A DNA stretch of 64,000 nucleotides from Sycon ciliatum (GCF_964019385.1 NC_088644.1:38686149-38750148), one strand, 5' to 3'; shown: positions 42,601-55,702, counted from the stretch's first letter. Numbers and translations: made by a program. The notes: generated by a model not told the origin, from the sequence alone.

Positions 42601-44692
42601 CTGCCGAATGCGCACTGTGTTCGGGAGACAGCTGACCTTGGGCCATCGGGCCCATGCCCTGGGGTAGTAGGGCAGGAGGGTTGCTAGGCATACCGAATGA
42701 AGCGGTGGGCGACTGTTGGTACTGGCCCGACACCCTTGAAATGCCGCCCACCATACCGGCCGTTGTACAGGGCTGTGTGTAGGCCTGTTGATTAGGATAG
42801 TGAGCGCTGACACCCGCACTACTTCCGACCGCACCTAGTGTGGGCCCTGAAGCGGGTGCACTCTGACCGACTACTGGCTCCCAGCCTGCTCCAGAGTGTA
42901 CCGTTGCCGGCTGTGATGCGAGTGCTGCTGGCATTGCGGAATTGTGTGCGTACGGTGTTGCAGAGTGTTGCTGCTGCTGCTGCTGCTGAGGATGATGATG
43001 GTGCTGTGGATGGTGGTGGTGGTGGTGCTGCTGATGGTGATGCTGGTCATGTGGATAGTTCTCTGGAGCACTATGCTGTCTGGTAATAGCTGCTGTGAGC
43101 GGTGGAGCCACGTGTTGTTGGCCAAACGGAAACGAGGGAAGACCGTCCTCCCCGGCATGAGGGTACTGGCCTGTCGAGATTGGTGACGCTATGCATGACG
43201 TTGGAGGCTGATGGGCTTGCGACGTTGACGGCATTCTCGATGCTTCTCCGTATGTGACAGGCGTCATTGGAGAGAGAGGTGCTTGCGCAAGACAGGTTTG
43301 AACACTGGGACTGGTGGCGCCGATCTGTTTGGATGTGGCCGTGGGCACGAGACTTGGTACATTGCCAGCAATAGGGAATCGGTCTTTGGTTCTCCAATCC
43401 TGGTGGGGATCCCACGGACCTCCGTTACCCGCAACAAACTGCTCACCCGGCTCAATGCGTCTGTGTGCATGTGGCCTCGTTGACTCTTCTAAGGGTCGGG
43501 CTGTCTTTGCATTTTGAACCTGTCCAGTTTGGTAGGCTGCAGTAGCTATCACAAAAAAACACATGCACACACACATACAAACACACACAGTCATATAAAT
43601 ACACATTCACATACACGTAGACATGCAGGAACACACACATAATAAATACACACACATATATACGTGTATACATGCAAGAACACACACACACACATTCAGG
43701 TGTCCAGACAAACACAGACACGCCGCATGTTCATTCGTCTATACTCAGACAGAGATGCGCAGGACCACTTGAGCCAACAATACATGCAGTCATGCTCACG
43801 GTATTCCAGACATCGTTGACGAAACATGACTAACTTGTCTTAAACATCCATTAGCAAGCCCTCTAGTGATGCCCGGTCCACCCAGTGGGCTCTCAATGCA
43901 TACAGGAATATGGAGTGTTCAACCTTATTTGGTAGTTGGATTATCCTCGTACGTGTATAGCCTAAACAATGACAAGCCCAAGGAGTTGCTGCTGTGGCTT
44001 GTTTTGCCTCGGCCTGTGCTGGGTTTCTGTCCTGCATGTAGGTCCTGTCGGGCAATGATGTCATCACCTTCAGGGGCATATTTCAAAAGACTTTTCTTAG
44101 TTTCAGACAATACTTGATGCATGGAATGCGAACACTTATCAGGAGGTGTGTGCTGCAGGAAGTCACTACACATTTGTCCCTAATCAAGGTGCTCATTCCA
44201 TCTCAACAATTCTCAACAGTCAGTCACCTCTGGTTACGCTAGTCGCATTTTTCTTGGTCCCGTACAACAACCGGCGATGCGTGTGTGTGCCTGACAGTCT
44301 TCATGCTATCTAATTCTATTCGTCACAAGCAGGATACGTGCGATACTATTTGTTCAAGGCATGCAGGGCACCAGGTTCCATAACCCCTCGAAGTGGAGAA
44401 ACATGGTTCTGTTTCGACTGACCTTGGTTGGGGTACCAGGCCGATGCGAGTGTTGACGAGTCGAAGCTGGTGGCGGACGATGTGGCGTGTCGGTCCGGCG
44501 AGTGCTTTGCTCCGAGCGAGTAGCTGGATACACCGCTGCTGCCTGTGCCTGCGCCAACACCACCGGCCATTGTGTTGCTAGGTGTGGACGGCATCATTCT
44601 CTGGGCAGTGCAGACCGGGTAGCAAAGCTCTTCCTTGATTGGCGCTACGGGCAGCATAGCTAGCATGATCTGTTCATTGGTACGCAGAGTTT
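39663..44692 (-). CDS. Homeodomain-like transcription factor with Gln/His-rich region (5' end missing)
   Basis: The proposed exons on the minus strand are 44692-44372, 43545-42336 and 39894-39663 (stop TAG). The middle exon ends CAGACT/GTAAGT at phase 2. The last exon starts after TCGTCTTCCAG with the one base needed, so the join is in frame. The 44372 donor (CTG/GTGCCC) is weak but phase-compatible. The first exon carries APIKEEL, a sumoylation-type psi-Lys-x-Glu site. The middle exon is rich in Pro/Ser/Gln with poly-His/poly-Gln near 42.96-43.04 kb. The last exon encodes a homeodomain: GILEDWAREHGCYPTMEDRG, then GMTSKQLNNWFCNHRRAT, with the invariant W, F, N and R of helix 3. The loop before YPT suggests a SIX/TALE-like class. 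Nuclear DNA-binding is inferred. At least one upstream exon is missing. The plus frame at 39608-40168 is a shadow. Confidence 0.6.
40235..40390. repeat. Inverted repeat, about 65-bp arms (intronic)
   Basis: ATAATTTGAACTGGCCAACC and the following GCGCTCTTGGCCCACATTCA are mirrored at 40335-40390 with a few mismatches. It lies in the last intron of the homeodomain gene. A run of C (about 40477-40488) follows. Confidence 0.7.
40727..41296. repeat. Two adjacent hairpins sharing one spacer sequence (intronic)
   Basis: Hairpin 1: arms at about 40724-40773 and 40817-40868 with spacer 40774-40816. Hairpin 2: arms at about 40868-41056 and 41101-41296 with spacer 41057-41100. The arms differ between hairpins, but the two 43-44-bp spacers are nearly identical and in the same orientation (AAATAATTTTGATAGATTTC then AAAGCCTCCA). 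The hairpins abut at TAATCGATG. No coding content. Confidence 0.85.
41679..41995 (+). mobile_element. tRNA-derived SINE, copy 2, 12-bp target duplication
   Basis: It is flanked by AGTATTACCTTA at 41667-41678 and 41996-42007. It has the B-box GGTTCAAGTCC at 41734-41744 and a perfect pairing of CCAGGCAGG (41679-41687) with CCTGCCTGG (41743-41751), suggestive of a tRNA-like head of 73 nt. It ends in about 22 T residues. It is nearly identical to 8083-8381, so the family was active recently. It lies in sense-opposite orientation in the homeodomain-gene intron. Confidence 0.9.
43556..43700. repeat. (CA)n-rich simple repeat
   Basis: Imperfect ACACAC/ACATACA repeats just upstream (in gene orientation) of the 43545 splice acceptor, in the intron. 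They extend the apparent frame with a spurious Cys/Val/Tyr-rich leader. Confidence 0.85.
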
Positions 44693-45104
44693 CTGACAGT
44701 CACAGCAACAACAAGTGCAAGCTAGGGCACTGCCCTGTACAGAAAACATGTTGTACAGAAACATTCCAGATTACTTGTATGGTGACATTCGAGGATATGC
44801 CACATTCTCTGACTTGTTTCTGGAACAAAAATTAACGATACTGTACCAGTACTTCAGAAGTACTAAGCATTCTGCGCAGTTCAGTTGATTCAGACAACAC
44901 GCATGCACACATGCACAACACAGGCACGCACGCACACGCGCACATGCGCGCACACACACACACACTAATGAACACATGCACGTCAGATGGCAGAAGCCTC
45001 ACTATATCTAATCTTCGGGGCCAAGTTTGAATTTGAATATCTCCGTAGCATTGCCTTCTACTGCTCTTTGAGAGAGAAAGAGGAGGGTGTGACGGGAACA
45101 GGGG

Positions 45105-45372
<268 letters not shown>

Positions 45373-46008
45373 AGCGAGCGAGAGACAGAAAAAGAGAGAA
45401 AGACAGGAGAATGAGACAGGAAGAAGAGAAGAGGGGAGGAGGGGAAGAAGGAAAGGAGAGTTACTACGTTATCACGCACACATCTCAGTTACTACCTTAC
45501 CTTTTAGCGGGCAAGTTGGCTACCGTCGACCTCTTGCACAAAAGCACAGTTTCAGTTTATACTTGTACGCCTGTGCAAGAAGATGGACAGAAAAAGATAT
45601 GCAAGAACAGTCAGAGTACTAATAGCAGCGGTACCAACAGCTGCAGCAGCAGAAGCAAGCCCAGAACACTCAGATACTAACTGTGATATTAGCATGAGTA
45701 CATAAGCTATAGAAAATAATGACTTCCTGCACAACGGTTTCACACAAGAAAGCGGCTTACATTACCACGGCCTTAACCATAGGTTCAGTCACCGACAAGA
45801 GATCATCAGACTGGCAGAACATCAGCATGAGCAATGCTTTCGAAAAGGGAATGCTTTACGGCAAGTTTCCAACCGTCTTAACAGCTAGACACATCCTGTC
45901 ACTTCCAGACTACTTTGTATCCTTTTTCTGGTTATTCTAGTATAAGTCACCATACCCTGCTTCAAGTATAGAGTGTGCTCTAAGCTTAGAGAGTGACGCT
46001 TTATGTAG

Positions 46009-46488
46009 TTTTGCACTAACAAGACACACCACAGTTTCTGGGACATCGTCGTACTTCCATCCGAACTAGTGGACGTTAGCACTTTACTTTCTTTTAGCCT
46101 GTTCAACTTCATGCCAGTTACTGAGTACTACAGGGTGAAGGCAGAGCAGCTGAGCTGTTATGCAAAGCACAGCAGTGAACTTAGGCTATGCTACAATACA
46201 CTAGTGAGTAATGGCGAAGGAATCACAGCCCGGCCATCCACAGCTGGAGTAGCCAGGTGGTGGTCTGCTCACTTTGCACTGGGCGTAGCAGTGGTACTGG
46301 GGCTGTTTGCACCACTTGATACCAGGCCTGCTCTAGTTCATTTGCACCAGCTTTCGTGTCGTGAGACAAATGCGTTGTCTGATCGGAGGGGCAATTTCCA
46401 CCTACCTATGTATTACATGCAGTCCACTTGTTGTACAACACTAAGTGACTGGCAGGCTACATGCGATTTAACCACGGAAGTTACGAAG
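46009..46488 (+). CDS. Possible exon of an unknown plus-strand gene
   Basis: A frame stays open for 160 codons and ends at a good donor (GTTACGAAG/GTGAGC). It contains a hydrophobic stretch (FALGVAVVLGLFAPL) and no domain I recognise. The start is undefined and no partner exon was found. It may be chance. Confidence 0.2.
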
Positions 46489-46523
46489 GTGAGCAGATGA
46501 GGTGGAATGCACGAATGCGCGCC

Positions 46524-46527
<4 letters not shown>

Positions 46528-46570
<43 letters not shown>

Positions 46571-46676
46571 GATAGATAGAGAGATACATAGATAGGGAGA
46601 GATACATAGGTAGAGAGAGAGAGGGAGAGAGGGAGATAGATAGATAGATAGATAGATAGATAAAGAGAGAGAGAGA
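46528..46676. repeat. (GA)n/(GATA)n microsatellite
   Basis: GAGA followed by GATA/GATAGA arrays. The antisense Leu/Ser/Tyr-rich frames are artefacts. Confidence 0.93.
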
Positions 46677-46758
46677 GGGAGTGCCACACCATGCAGCATG
46701 TCTCCGTTGCAAGTATTACCAACGCTCAGAGGAGCACCAAACTGCAGATATCAATACG

Positions 46759-47120
46759 CTAGATCCCTCTCTCCAAGGTAACCAAACCAAGTTCAATTTC
46801 AATTCGCGTCCCAAATGTGTTGGAAAGTGGTGCTAGGCCGAGCACAGATTTGCCAACCTGGATATCACGGTCTGCGGCATAATAATTATGATGCTCGAGT
46901 TTGAAACCAGACTCTGATGGAAGCAATTTTTTAATTGTCAACATTCCAGAGAGTTTCTTGCCCAATTGGAATGATCCTGATACTGTTGGTAACACCTGAG
47001 AAGGCGTTTGTTGTGTATGACGTGGAAACAGTGCCGGGCCATTGCTTACCGAGGATCTCGAAACCAGCTACTTCGAGGGAAGATTTTGGTTGAATTCCCT
47101 CTGAGGTGCACACGCTTGTG
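46759..47120 (-). CDS. Possible exon pair of an unknown minus-strand gene
   Basis: A short minus frame (EGIQPKSSLEVAGFEIL) ends at a strong donor (ATCCTCG/GTAAGC near 47052). After acceptor-like CCTTCTCAG or CCAACAG comes a 75-codon frame (SGSFQLGKKLSGMLTIKKLL and onward) ending at TAG near 46759. No family recognised. It could belong upstream of the homeodomain gene, but it ends in a stop rather than a clear donor. Confidence 0.25.
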
Positions 47121-50100
47121 ATCTATGTTGCGCTCCTTCGGTTATTGCGTGCCTCCAATCGAATCCCTCTCCTATCGTGCTATGCTTCCACATACGACTA
47201 GAGAACGAAAGCAGATTCTACTCATGTGCAACCTGTCTAGCTGGCTCACTGGTAGCATCTCTCTAGCTGAATTGCCACACATCCCCACGAGATCGGACCT
47301 CCCGTAACACGGTATTCCCGGTCATCCAAAGAATAGTGTTAGGAGACCTCCCTGCCAGCTTCCAACAAGCAAGCTCAACTCATGATATCGGTGCATGCAT
47401 CCTGACACTGATGTTGAGTTATCACGGCACAGCGGAGCACCATGACCGATGACCAAAGAGGATGAGTATTGTCAACGGTTGGATGCTATTGATGTCGGGG
47501 CTGTCCAGCGGCACTGTGCCGTGGGGTTTACTGGTCGGCCACAACCATGTTTTGACCTGCAACAATGCAGTCTGCCGCGGATCTGACTAACGCCAACATC
47601 CTTTATCCCTGTGTCTACGGCAAGTCAGCTGAGCCAACATAGACCAGCCTTGCGCATGAGCTTGGCCACGGGGCGCTTCTCAATGACAAGCTTGCAAGAC
47701 GGAGAACAGCAGGCAACAGATGCAGCAGTTTCCTTTTTGGATACAAGTTGCAACCGGCTGCATGCCTGCCTGCGACCCATGACCTTAATCTTAGCAAATC
47801 TGTCCAGCACTCTGAAACACTATCCCTCGCCCCAATTGCAGGCACCCGCTGATCCTAGCTCTGAGCAGTGCATACGTTTCAGGTCCGATGCCAAGTCTGC
47901 AGCAGTGACACCACCGCATCCACTGCAGTATCATCGGCAGCATACTGTTGCCTTCACCTGTCAAATGTGACTCTGATCATGTAGCAGATGGTGGCCTGTC
48001 CTGGTTTTGACTATTTCCAGCCCGATATATCAATGTACCATGACCTGCGGGCCACGCCAGCTTTCTTCAACATTCAAGAAAATGTCATGGCAGAAGAAAG
48101 GACAGGCAAATGTTTGGAACCTGATGGATATGCACGATATTTGCACTGGTTTTGAAAGCAATTAAATCCAGCAAGTGGGGGTGGATACGGCAAGAAAACA
48201 AGGCAGGATTTTTATCTGCTAGCCGGCTGACTATTTTGTGCTTCATGTTCCTCTCCTAGACTAGCTACTTTCATTATCCTCTGGATAAAATGCAAGAATT
48301 GAACATCCATCCTTCAGCTACCTACAAACTCTCAGACTTGTCTGGGTAGTACGCTAATTTAATGTGTTCAAAGCATTCTTCCGGGGGTCTCTGACACTGC
48401 GTATTACTTACCTTCCTAAACCAGTAGGTTCACCGGCACAGTGGAGCCAATTCCTTTTCCGCCAGCACTTTTCACCAGGTTTTCAGGCGACCCTTTCAGG
48501 TCCACCACGGCGGGCTTACCGCAATTCGCCCACTCGATTTGAACGTATTTCCTGGCCTTGCCTAGGCGCCAGGTTATCGAATCTCGATCAGATGTTGACA
48601 TGAATCGGCAAAATCTTGAGGTTCGACTGGGCTCTCATCTTCGACAACGACAGCTTGCCTCTTACTGAGTATTACTAATAGCCGGAATTCATCGATGGAC
48701 GCATGCACTCTGCCATCTTTTGCAGCCCATCAAATATTCAAGATGGGCATGCATGATGGGGAGTAGACCTACTAATCGCGCCAAGTCACTAAGTGCTGCT
48801 ATCTACTCAGTATGTAGCGGGAATGCAGTGGCCAGAGGCACGCGTGCGTACAAAATCCTTTATCCAAGATTGTCAAGGGCAAAACAATCAGGCCGATGAC
48901 CGTGTACATAACAACATGATTAGTGTGTGACTGATGCCTTGATGGCGGTAGTGTTTCGCTGGAAGCGCGCGAGGGAGAGATAGTGTGAACTCTAAGTTCT
49001 TGCCCGTGTATTGTTGCGATGAATGTATCCGCTTGCAGTACTATTGTGCACCAGCTGTTCTTGTGCCGGGCTGGGAACGAACTCGAAACATGGGTCGCAC
49101 ACGGGTAGGACCCCGCTGACTGGGCATGTTTTACGGGCAGCGCGAATGATTCACAAGGAAAGAATTCAGAGAATTGCCTGTAACACCCTGTTGGCATACA
49201 AGATCAGAATACCCAGGCCTTTGAGCCCCACTCTCACTCACCTAAATAGCCCCAGTGACGGATGATGTTGCTATTGAAGGGCTAAATCGCGAGCACCAGC
49301 ACCAGCACCTCTAATCAGAGCTCCAAGCAGCAGGTTTCGTCGCCTCCCCGTGCCAACAGCAATAGCGTCAGTAGGAGAGCTGGTGAGGAGGAGAGATGTA
49401 TCCGGACGCGGAACGCTCAGCCCAAGTTCGGACGAGGGGAAAATAGCCCGGAGATACGGTCGCCTGAAGGCGTGTAGATACCTGATACAAGACAAGGCAA
49501 AGTGAATATGCATTACAGCTCCGAAGACACCGCATGGGTGCGTCAGTGCGAGAGGGGTGTACTACCGCACACTATCACACACACTATCTTACACAGTGGA
49601 ATCTTTTGTGGCCAGCTCACCAGATGAAAGAAAGTGGAAGGGGTCACCCTCAGTGGTCATCCAGTCACCTGTATCGGATACGACACACTCCTTCTTGGTT
49701 TCTTACCAGATGGTCCTGTTGTCGTTTTGCAAACCGACCGTCTTGCTTGTCGACCGAGGCGTCGCACGCTGGTGAAAAATGATCCTCAAAGACTCGCCGA
49801 CCTTGTGCCTATATGATATGTCTTGCGTAGTCGCAAAACGTTGGGACTGTGATCGCGCTGTTCAGGAGGAGACTAGCTCGAGAGCGTGTGTTGACGGGCG
49901 CCTTATGCCCCTATATTGTAATGCGTATCGCTACTCGTGCTGGGCAGCTAGGGTGGGCGGGTGCACACGTTTACCAGTACTACACGTCTTAGACAACTAC
50001 CGTGTATTTAGCTGCTGGATAGTAGGATCCCCCATCAGTATCACTATCAGGCTATCCGACTACACACAATACCTAACAACACAATCATTACATACATTGT

Positions 50101-51270
50101 TATTGTCTTTCTTACACGTGCACCCACCAATGTTCCCGGCGGTGGGCGTCAGGTGACCACTAGTCCGTGTTCAGTGGAGAGACTCTTGCACAAGACCACC
50201 GCAGTGGCTCCAGATTCTGCTGGTGATGCTGCTACCCACACTCACGGACGCACTGAAGGTGATTCGCGCGAAGAGACGGGGAGGCGTCCGTCACAGGATG
50301 ACGGAGAATGGAGAGTGTTGGGAAGTCGGACACTGCGATATCTCCACTACCCGACACACGAGCGGCTGAACGGCAGTTGTACACGGTGAGAAGTGACTTT
50401 CAGCGGACCAGGCCAGCGAGCAGTCGCTAAGACCGCACAGCTCTCGACGTTATCATGATCCCTAAACAAGGAAGCTCTGACTGTCCGTGGCGTGACTCGC
50501 CAGATCAGCTCAGCCCGTGGCGCTAGCAGATGCTATTCAGATTCTTGGCGGAGGTCTCATCCCATACTAGTGTGCGGTTACAATGGGTGTGCTGAGGTGA
50601 TCCTCCCTTGATGCTGCCACTCAACTGTGGCCGTAAAGGGCAGCAGAAACGGATCATGGAATCTCCAACTTTTGACCGAGAGGCTGCGGGGTCGCTACCC
50701 GCTAATGGTGGGTGGCTGAGAACCCAGCGTCAGCGATTTCGGTTATGGAATGTTCTCAGAACTGCACCTGTTTGGAGCCACCAGTCAGCGATGTGTTCGT
50801 GTTACCAAGTAACGGACGACAGATTACTAATGGGTTTGGCCGCTTGACAAGAGCGCTTCGTCTTGACAGGCTAATGGTCATATAATGATCCGCAGCGTTA
50901 CCCCGGACCAAGCTCGAGTGGTAGGGCTGTTGACAAAGGGCCTGGGAGCGTACTAGACAAGATGTCAACGGTGGTGACGTCCCGTGTCTCCGATCACATG
51001 CCCATCACACTGCTATGCATGCCATCCTTGGGCCAGTGGGGGCTGCATGCTGCCTGGCTCTTCATGGTCGTCCAAGTGTGCGGTTTCCTTGACCGACTGG
51101 CACTGTGAGACTACTACGAGTACGCACGATACTCACGATAGCGTATCTATGATATAATGCCTAGTAAACTCAATACTGCTGACTTCTGGGTGTATTTTTT
51201 AAAGTTATGTTAACGTCTGCCACGAAAAGTCCTCGACACACAATGTGAAGCTTTGCACACTCATACAACA
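47121..51270. other. No recognisable gene
   Basis: Frames under 135 codons with no domain I recognise. A strong donor-like CAGGAAG-type site (TTTAGGAAG/GTAAGTAA, minus, near 48415) follows a 61-codon frame but a stop lies just before it. Possible untranslated or small exons cannot be excluded. Confidence 0.4.
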
Positions 51271-51276
51271 CCTTAC

Positions 51277-51341
51277 GATTGACAAAGAGTCGACTCGTCA
51301 GAACAATTTGAGCGTCCAGTAAACAGAAAAGATTTTGACAT
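51277..51341 (-). CDS. Candidate first coding exon downstream of a TATA promoter
   Basis: The first ATG (51341) after the predicted start site at 51403 opens MSKSFLFTGRSNCSDESTLC, which reaches a donor-like GTCAATC/GTAAGG at 51277 in phase 2. It has no recognised domain. It could be the 5' end of the minus-strand homeodomain gene (joins needing intermediate exons) or of another gene. Confidence 0.3.
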
Positions 51342-51397
51342 TGGCAGTGACAAAGGTCCTCCCTCTTCAAGTTATTCTGTCCTCACGGTCGCTGTGT

Positions 51398-51434
51398 GAG
51401 ACTGGTCTCGGGCGCACGGGAGGGAATATTTATA
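51398..51434 (-). promoter_or_regulatory. TATA box plus initiator, minus strand
   Basis: TATAAATA (51434-51427) is followed 31 bp on by CCAGTCTC, with the A at 51403 matching the initiator consensus. Spacing and CAGTC core are the same as at the ferritin promoter. Confidence 0.55.
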
Positions 51435-52839
51435 GCAAATTCCCAAGCGGGCTAATAGTACCACGGCCGGAGAGTGAGAATTAGTTTTGCGAAAGTGTAC
51501 TGCACTGTACGTGATTTCGATGAGAGGTCCATCTCAATTTGCATTTTACACTCTGCTTTGACATCCCAGTGTGCCCAGAGCCCGGCAGGAGATCTCTCCG
51601 ACTCTATGCCAAACTCGAACTTCATTAGTACGTCATGCACCTCTCCAAGCTTGTAGGATAACAGGAGAGAATGGCGGCAGAATGCGATGGCTGTTGGCAC
51701 TCTTCCTTGTCTTGCGGGAACAAGCCTGATCGTTGCGAATCCCTACTGTGGAAGTGTGGGGAAGGGATCGGAGAAATGAATAGAGCGTCAGCTGCATAAG
51801 TGCTTGGCAATCCACATCAGCTAAGCGTTTTCATAGTTGACACGGTATGACGCCCAACAATAGATTCACAGAGGATTAAAATACAATTCGCATTTAGAGC
51901 GATCCTGACATTGTCGACGATCGCGTGAGCGGTCCACCCTCTTCTAGTATCTGACATGCGAGTATTGTGCCGGAGAACTAGAAAATTTCAGGCGGTCCTC
52001 ATTCGCTTTTCCTCTTGTTCTTTCTTGCTCAACGTTGTATAGTCACATTATGCAAAGAGATCCAATCAACCAGGTGCACAGCACGATATTCATTCCTGTT
52101 GCGGCTAATGTTATTTCGCCAGTTTCATCTGTAGAGATGCGTTGGAGCAAGGTACCGCCAATTTCTACAGCGCGGACTTCATTAGAAGTTTGGTGCCTCA
52201 ACAGGAAATAGCATCGCCATCGGCTACTACTCTGTCGGGCTCCTACTCGCCACACACGGAGATGTGGACCACCCATGCGCTCCGCTCCACCTCCTAATAC
52301 CAGGACTGGCTCCAGATACACGATGAAAAAATTGATAAGATGCGATGTACATTCTCCATTGCGTTTTGCAAATAGAAGCTGCAGAAGAGGCAGATGTGGA
52401 GAGCATTCGGAATTTGATTTCAGATCTTGCTACCGATTCGCGTTGGTCTGTCAGATGTCCATTCGTTCTTGACTGTGCCATGGGATGTGCGCTCAGAGGG
52501 GGTAAATACTTTGTACATTGCAAACTTGACAGCACTGGTGCTGGTTTGGCAGCTGACACACATGCTTGCATGCACAGGCTCAGAGCAAAGACGCTTGGTC
52601 AGCTACTGTTCTCAGACTCAGAGTCAGAGTCAGACTCTCCCATAAGAATATCACTATGCATGGTGCTAGCCAGAGAGGATAATAATTACATGTAAATGCA
52701 CATGCACATGTACGAGCGTGACAGAACATACAATAAAATATAAATTTTGTCAGTTCGAGCACTCTGGCAAGGTATTTTCGGGCCTGGTTTAAATCTGGCG
52801 TTGGAAAATTTATTTTTCATTGCCGTATCATGTCCGGCC

Positions 52840-52903
52840 TCATTTTCTCTGTGCAGCGCTGATGAGTCCACAAGGGACGAAAGAGTTCTGTCCGCAGATT
52901 GAG
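52840..52903 (+). ncRNA. Hammerhead ribozyme motif with canonical core
   Basis: CTGATGA (52859-52865), stem II GTCC/GGAC with loop ACAAG (52866-52878), GAAA (52879-52882), a short stem III with a G.G mismatch like the 14.4-kb motif, and the cleavage triplet GTC ending at 52892. Stem I is GCG/CGC next to the core, then after an internal loop TCTG pairs with CAGA, and CTCA with TGAG farther out. The surrounding 51440-57000 has no recognisable gene. Confidence 0.75.
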
Positions 52904-55702
52904 TGTAAGTAATTATAATATGTATGATAGTAAAGGAGGCCGGACATATCCACAGAGTTCGCAGGTAAAGCCGCTGACACGATTGATGATGTTTAAAAGG
53001 CTCCCTACACTTCCACGACACGCGGGCACACGAATTAACGTACTCGATTCGCTGAGTTCCGATTTCGGTAGTATCAAACTACTATACCTGTATTTGCGCA
53101 GACGATTTCTTATGCCGTTATGGAAGTGCTAGTACTGTGCACCCAAATTATTTCAAGTCCGCTGCTGTAGCTTGACTGCAGACAGCTCAGACTGTTCAGT
53201 CCCAGACACAGTTTTACAGTACATGTACAATGTCATGTACATGTACATGTACATAATACTGTCATTGTATGTGTGAGAGTGAGTCCGAATTTGTGCCTAT
53301 CATCATAGTATGCCCAACCAGGCTAATGAATACACCATCGAGTCAACGACTTCTAGAGGGCGCGGTGTGTAAACCCTTGCTCACGAGCAGAAGTGGTAAA
53401 GACGCATGCCATCCGCAGACCTTAGACTATTCTTGGCATTTGCACGTCGTAATTCGGCGAGCTCAAAACGATGAAACAGAACCCAAGATGTCACTGTTCT
53501 CACACTAACACGATCCGCACAGGCCATCTACGGGTAGGCATGATTCGTGGGCGACAGCTAGCCATTGACGAGGAACAGCGGCCTACTCATGGCGTCCTCT
53601 TCAGACTCAGTTCATTACCAATGAGCAGACACAAAGCATAGGTTCGTTCTAGACGGAAAAGAATCTCAGGACTCCTGTAAAGTGTTTGAGTTGCGCTTCC
53701 GCTGCCTGGGTCAGGGCATGTGTTCCCTCTTGACATTATCCGCAAGCATGCTTTCATGGGCAGCCCGTGCTCAAAATGTGAATGTGTTAACCTTTTGAGC
53801 ACGACGCTACCTGAATGCCTCCCCACGGCAACACCTGCAAAAGTTTAAAGAGTTCGTGGTTCAATCTCTCCGCTCCATCTGACCTGCAGTGATGGGTTGT
53901 GGTCGTGGACCTAGAATCAGGAATTTATTTTAGCCAAGCTGTTGTTGCCGTAGAATGACATAGTGTGTAACTGAATCCATAAGACTTAGCCCTATTCCCG
54001 GCGTTAGAGGCACTCGTGCCGTGAATCGCGCACAGTGCTGAGGGTGTAACATTCATACATGTGCACAAACACGTCAGCCAGTCATCACCAGCACTCGTAC
54101 TCGAACCAGGGACCTTCGCTATCCCTGTATCAGCGAGCAATGCTTTAAATTAACCACTGAGCTGACCAGTAATGGCAGTATGGTGTACATGTACATGTAC
54201 ATGTAGCTGTCATCCAACGCAGTGAGTAACAGTTACGTTGCAGAATTGCACTGTCATAATTGGACGGCGTACTGCAGAACAATGGCCAAACAGTGGAAAC
54301 TGTTGATGAATTGTTGGCACGAGTAAGTGTAAATAGCAGTGGTAAAGCAGTGTAGACTACTTTGCAATATACTAGACCGTCAGAAGTGAAACGTGTCGTT
54401 TATTCAACCCATAGTCTATAGAATGTCAGAGATCCTCAGGCTAAATAATAATTGGAACTCAAGTACGTTCCAACTATCATCATGCCCCGAAGCCCAGACT
54501 ACTCTTTATGGCCTAAGTACACACGTAGAAGCCTTCCGTGGCTCTGTGAGGTACAATGCAGCCGAGACATTCTGCCGTGGGTCCCTTTCGTAGGCAACAG
54601 TGTAGTCATTCCATCCATGTACAGTAGCGATTTTACGGCATGGCTAAGTAGCGTTGTCATGGACAAATCATGTTTTCTCTCATTGCAGTAATGAATGGCT
54701 TATTGTTGGCTAATCTGACCAATAATCAATCTGCGGGAAGGGTTTTCAACTTTTCACTAAAACTTCCTCTCTTTTTCAACCACTCATTTTGAGTGTTCCG
54801 CGTCTGACGACGTCCTTGCGCGTATACACGCTGTCCCAGACGGAGGAGAACCCCAGGCGCATAACGTGTACAGATGTTATGACTACACACTTTGCGACCA
54901 CTTATACGTGTAGTTCTGGTGCGGTGGTGCGAGCATATTTTCTCTTCCTGGGATTGCCCGCAACAATACAGTCCATTCTCCGGACTTTGGCGTAAGTTGA
55001 TCGTTCCTAGGAGACAACAGGAGCTCGCTGAGCTTGCTGGTAAACACTCCAGAGGCAGAGTCCTGAGTTGTGCCATTCCTCTCCAAATCACGCCTAATGG
55101 GTCTTGGAGGTGCGGGCAGAGGTTGATGGACGAAATGGCGCAAAGAACCTGCATAGCAGTTTGCACGTTCTGCCCACAACTCTTGTCCGCCGCACTGTGG
55201 TTGGTTGTGTTGCTGCCAGGCAGTGACACTGAACACTTCATGAGTGTTGTTTTGTCACATTGGACGCAAACTTATCCCCCAGGAGATCGTGGTTGGATTC
55301 CACCAGTTTTCCTAAGCCCATAGGACCGACACTTACAGTGGATCACTCGGATTGGATGTTGCACGACGTTTTGAACAACTACTTTTGTTTCCATGAGTAG
55401 AACTACTAGTGTTGGTTTATTTTAAAAGTCAGGGAGCGGAAGAATGGGGTGAAAACTGCTAGCTGGCATGCTGTTAATGATCGACCTGGGGCTCTTCACG
55501 TATCGTTGGCCTAGGCATTGACTAAAATTTAGTTTCCTTCTGCCGTTCTGGTTCTTCCTACGTGACAAAAGACCGTTGCTAACAAACCTAGATCGATCTG
55601 GTGGACACTCCATGTTCTTTCTGACCTAGCTTGGCATGTGAGACAATAAAAAAGACCTTAAATGTAACCACTGTACAGTGTGTATGACTGCACCTGACTC
55701 TA

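Noticed and set aside
48416-48601. 61-codon minus frame ending near a strong GTAAGT donor
   Set aside because: A stop codon lies in frame just before the donor, so it is not a clean coding exon, and no partner exon was found.
52227-52695. Overlapping 114- and 116-codon frames on opposite strands
   Set aside because: Neither shows a known domain or splice context. Left unannotated.
54726-55323. Overlapping long frames on both strands (171 and 143 codons)
   Set aside because: No recognised domain on either strand, no convincing splice sites or start; both strands open suggests chance composition.
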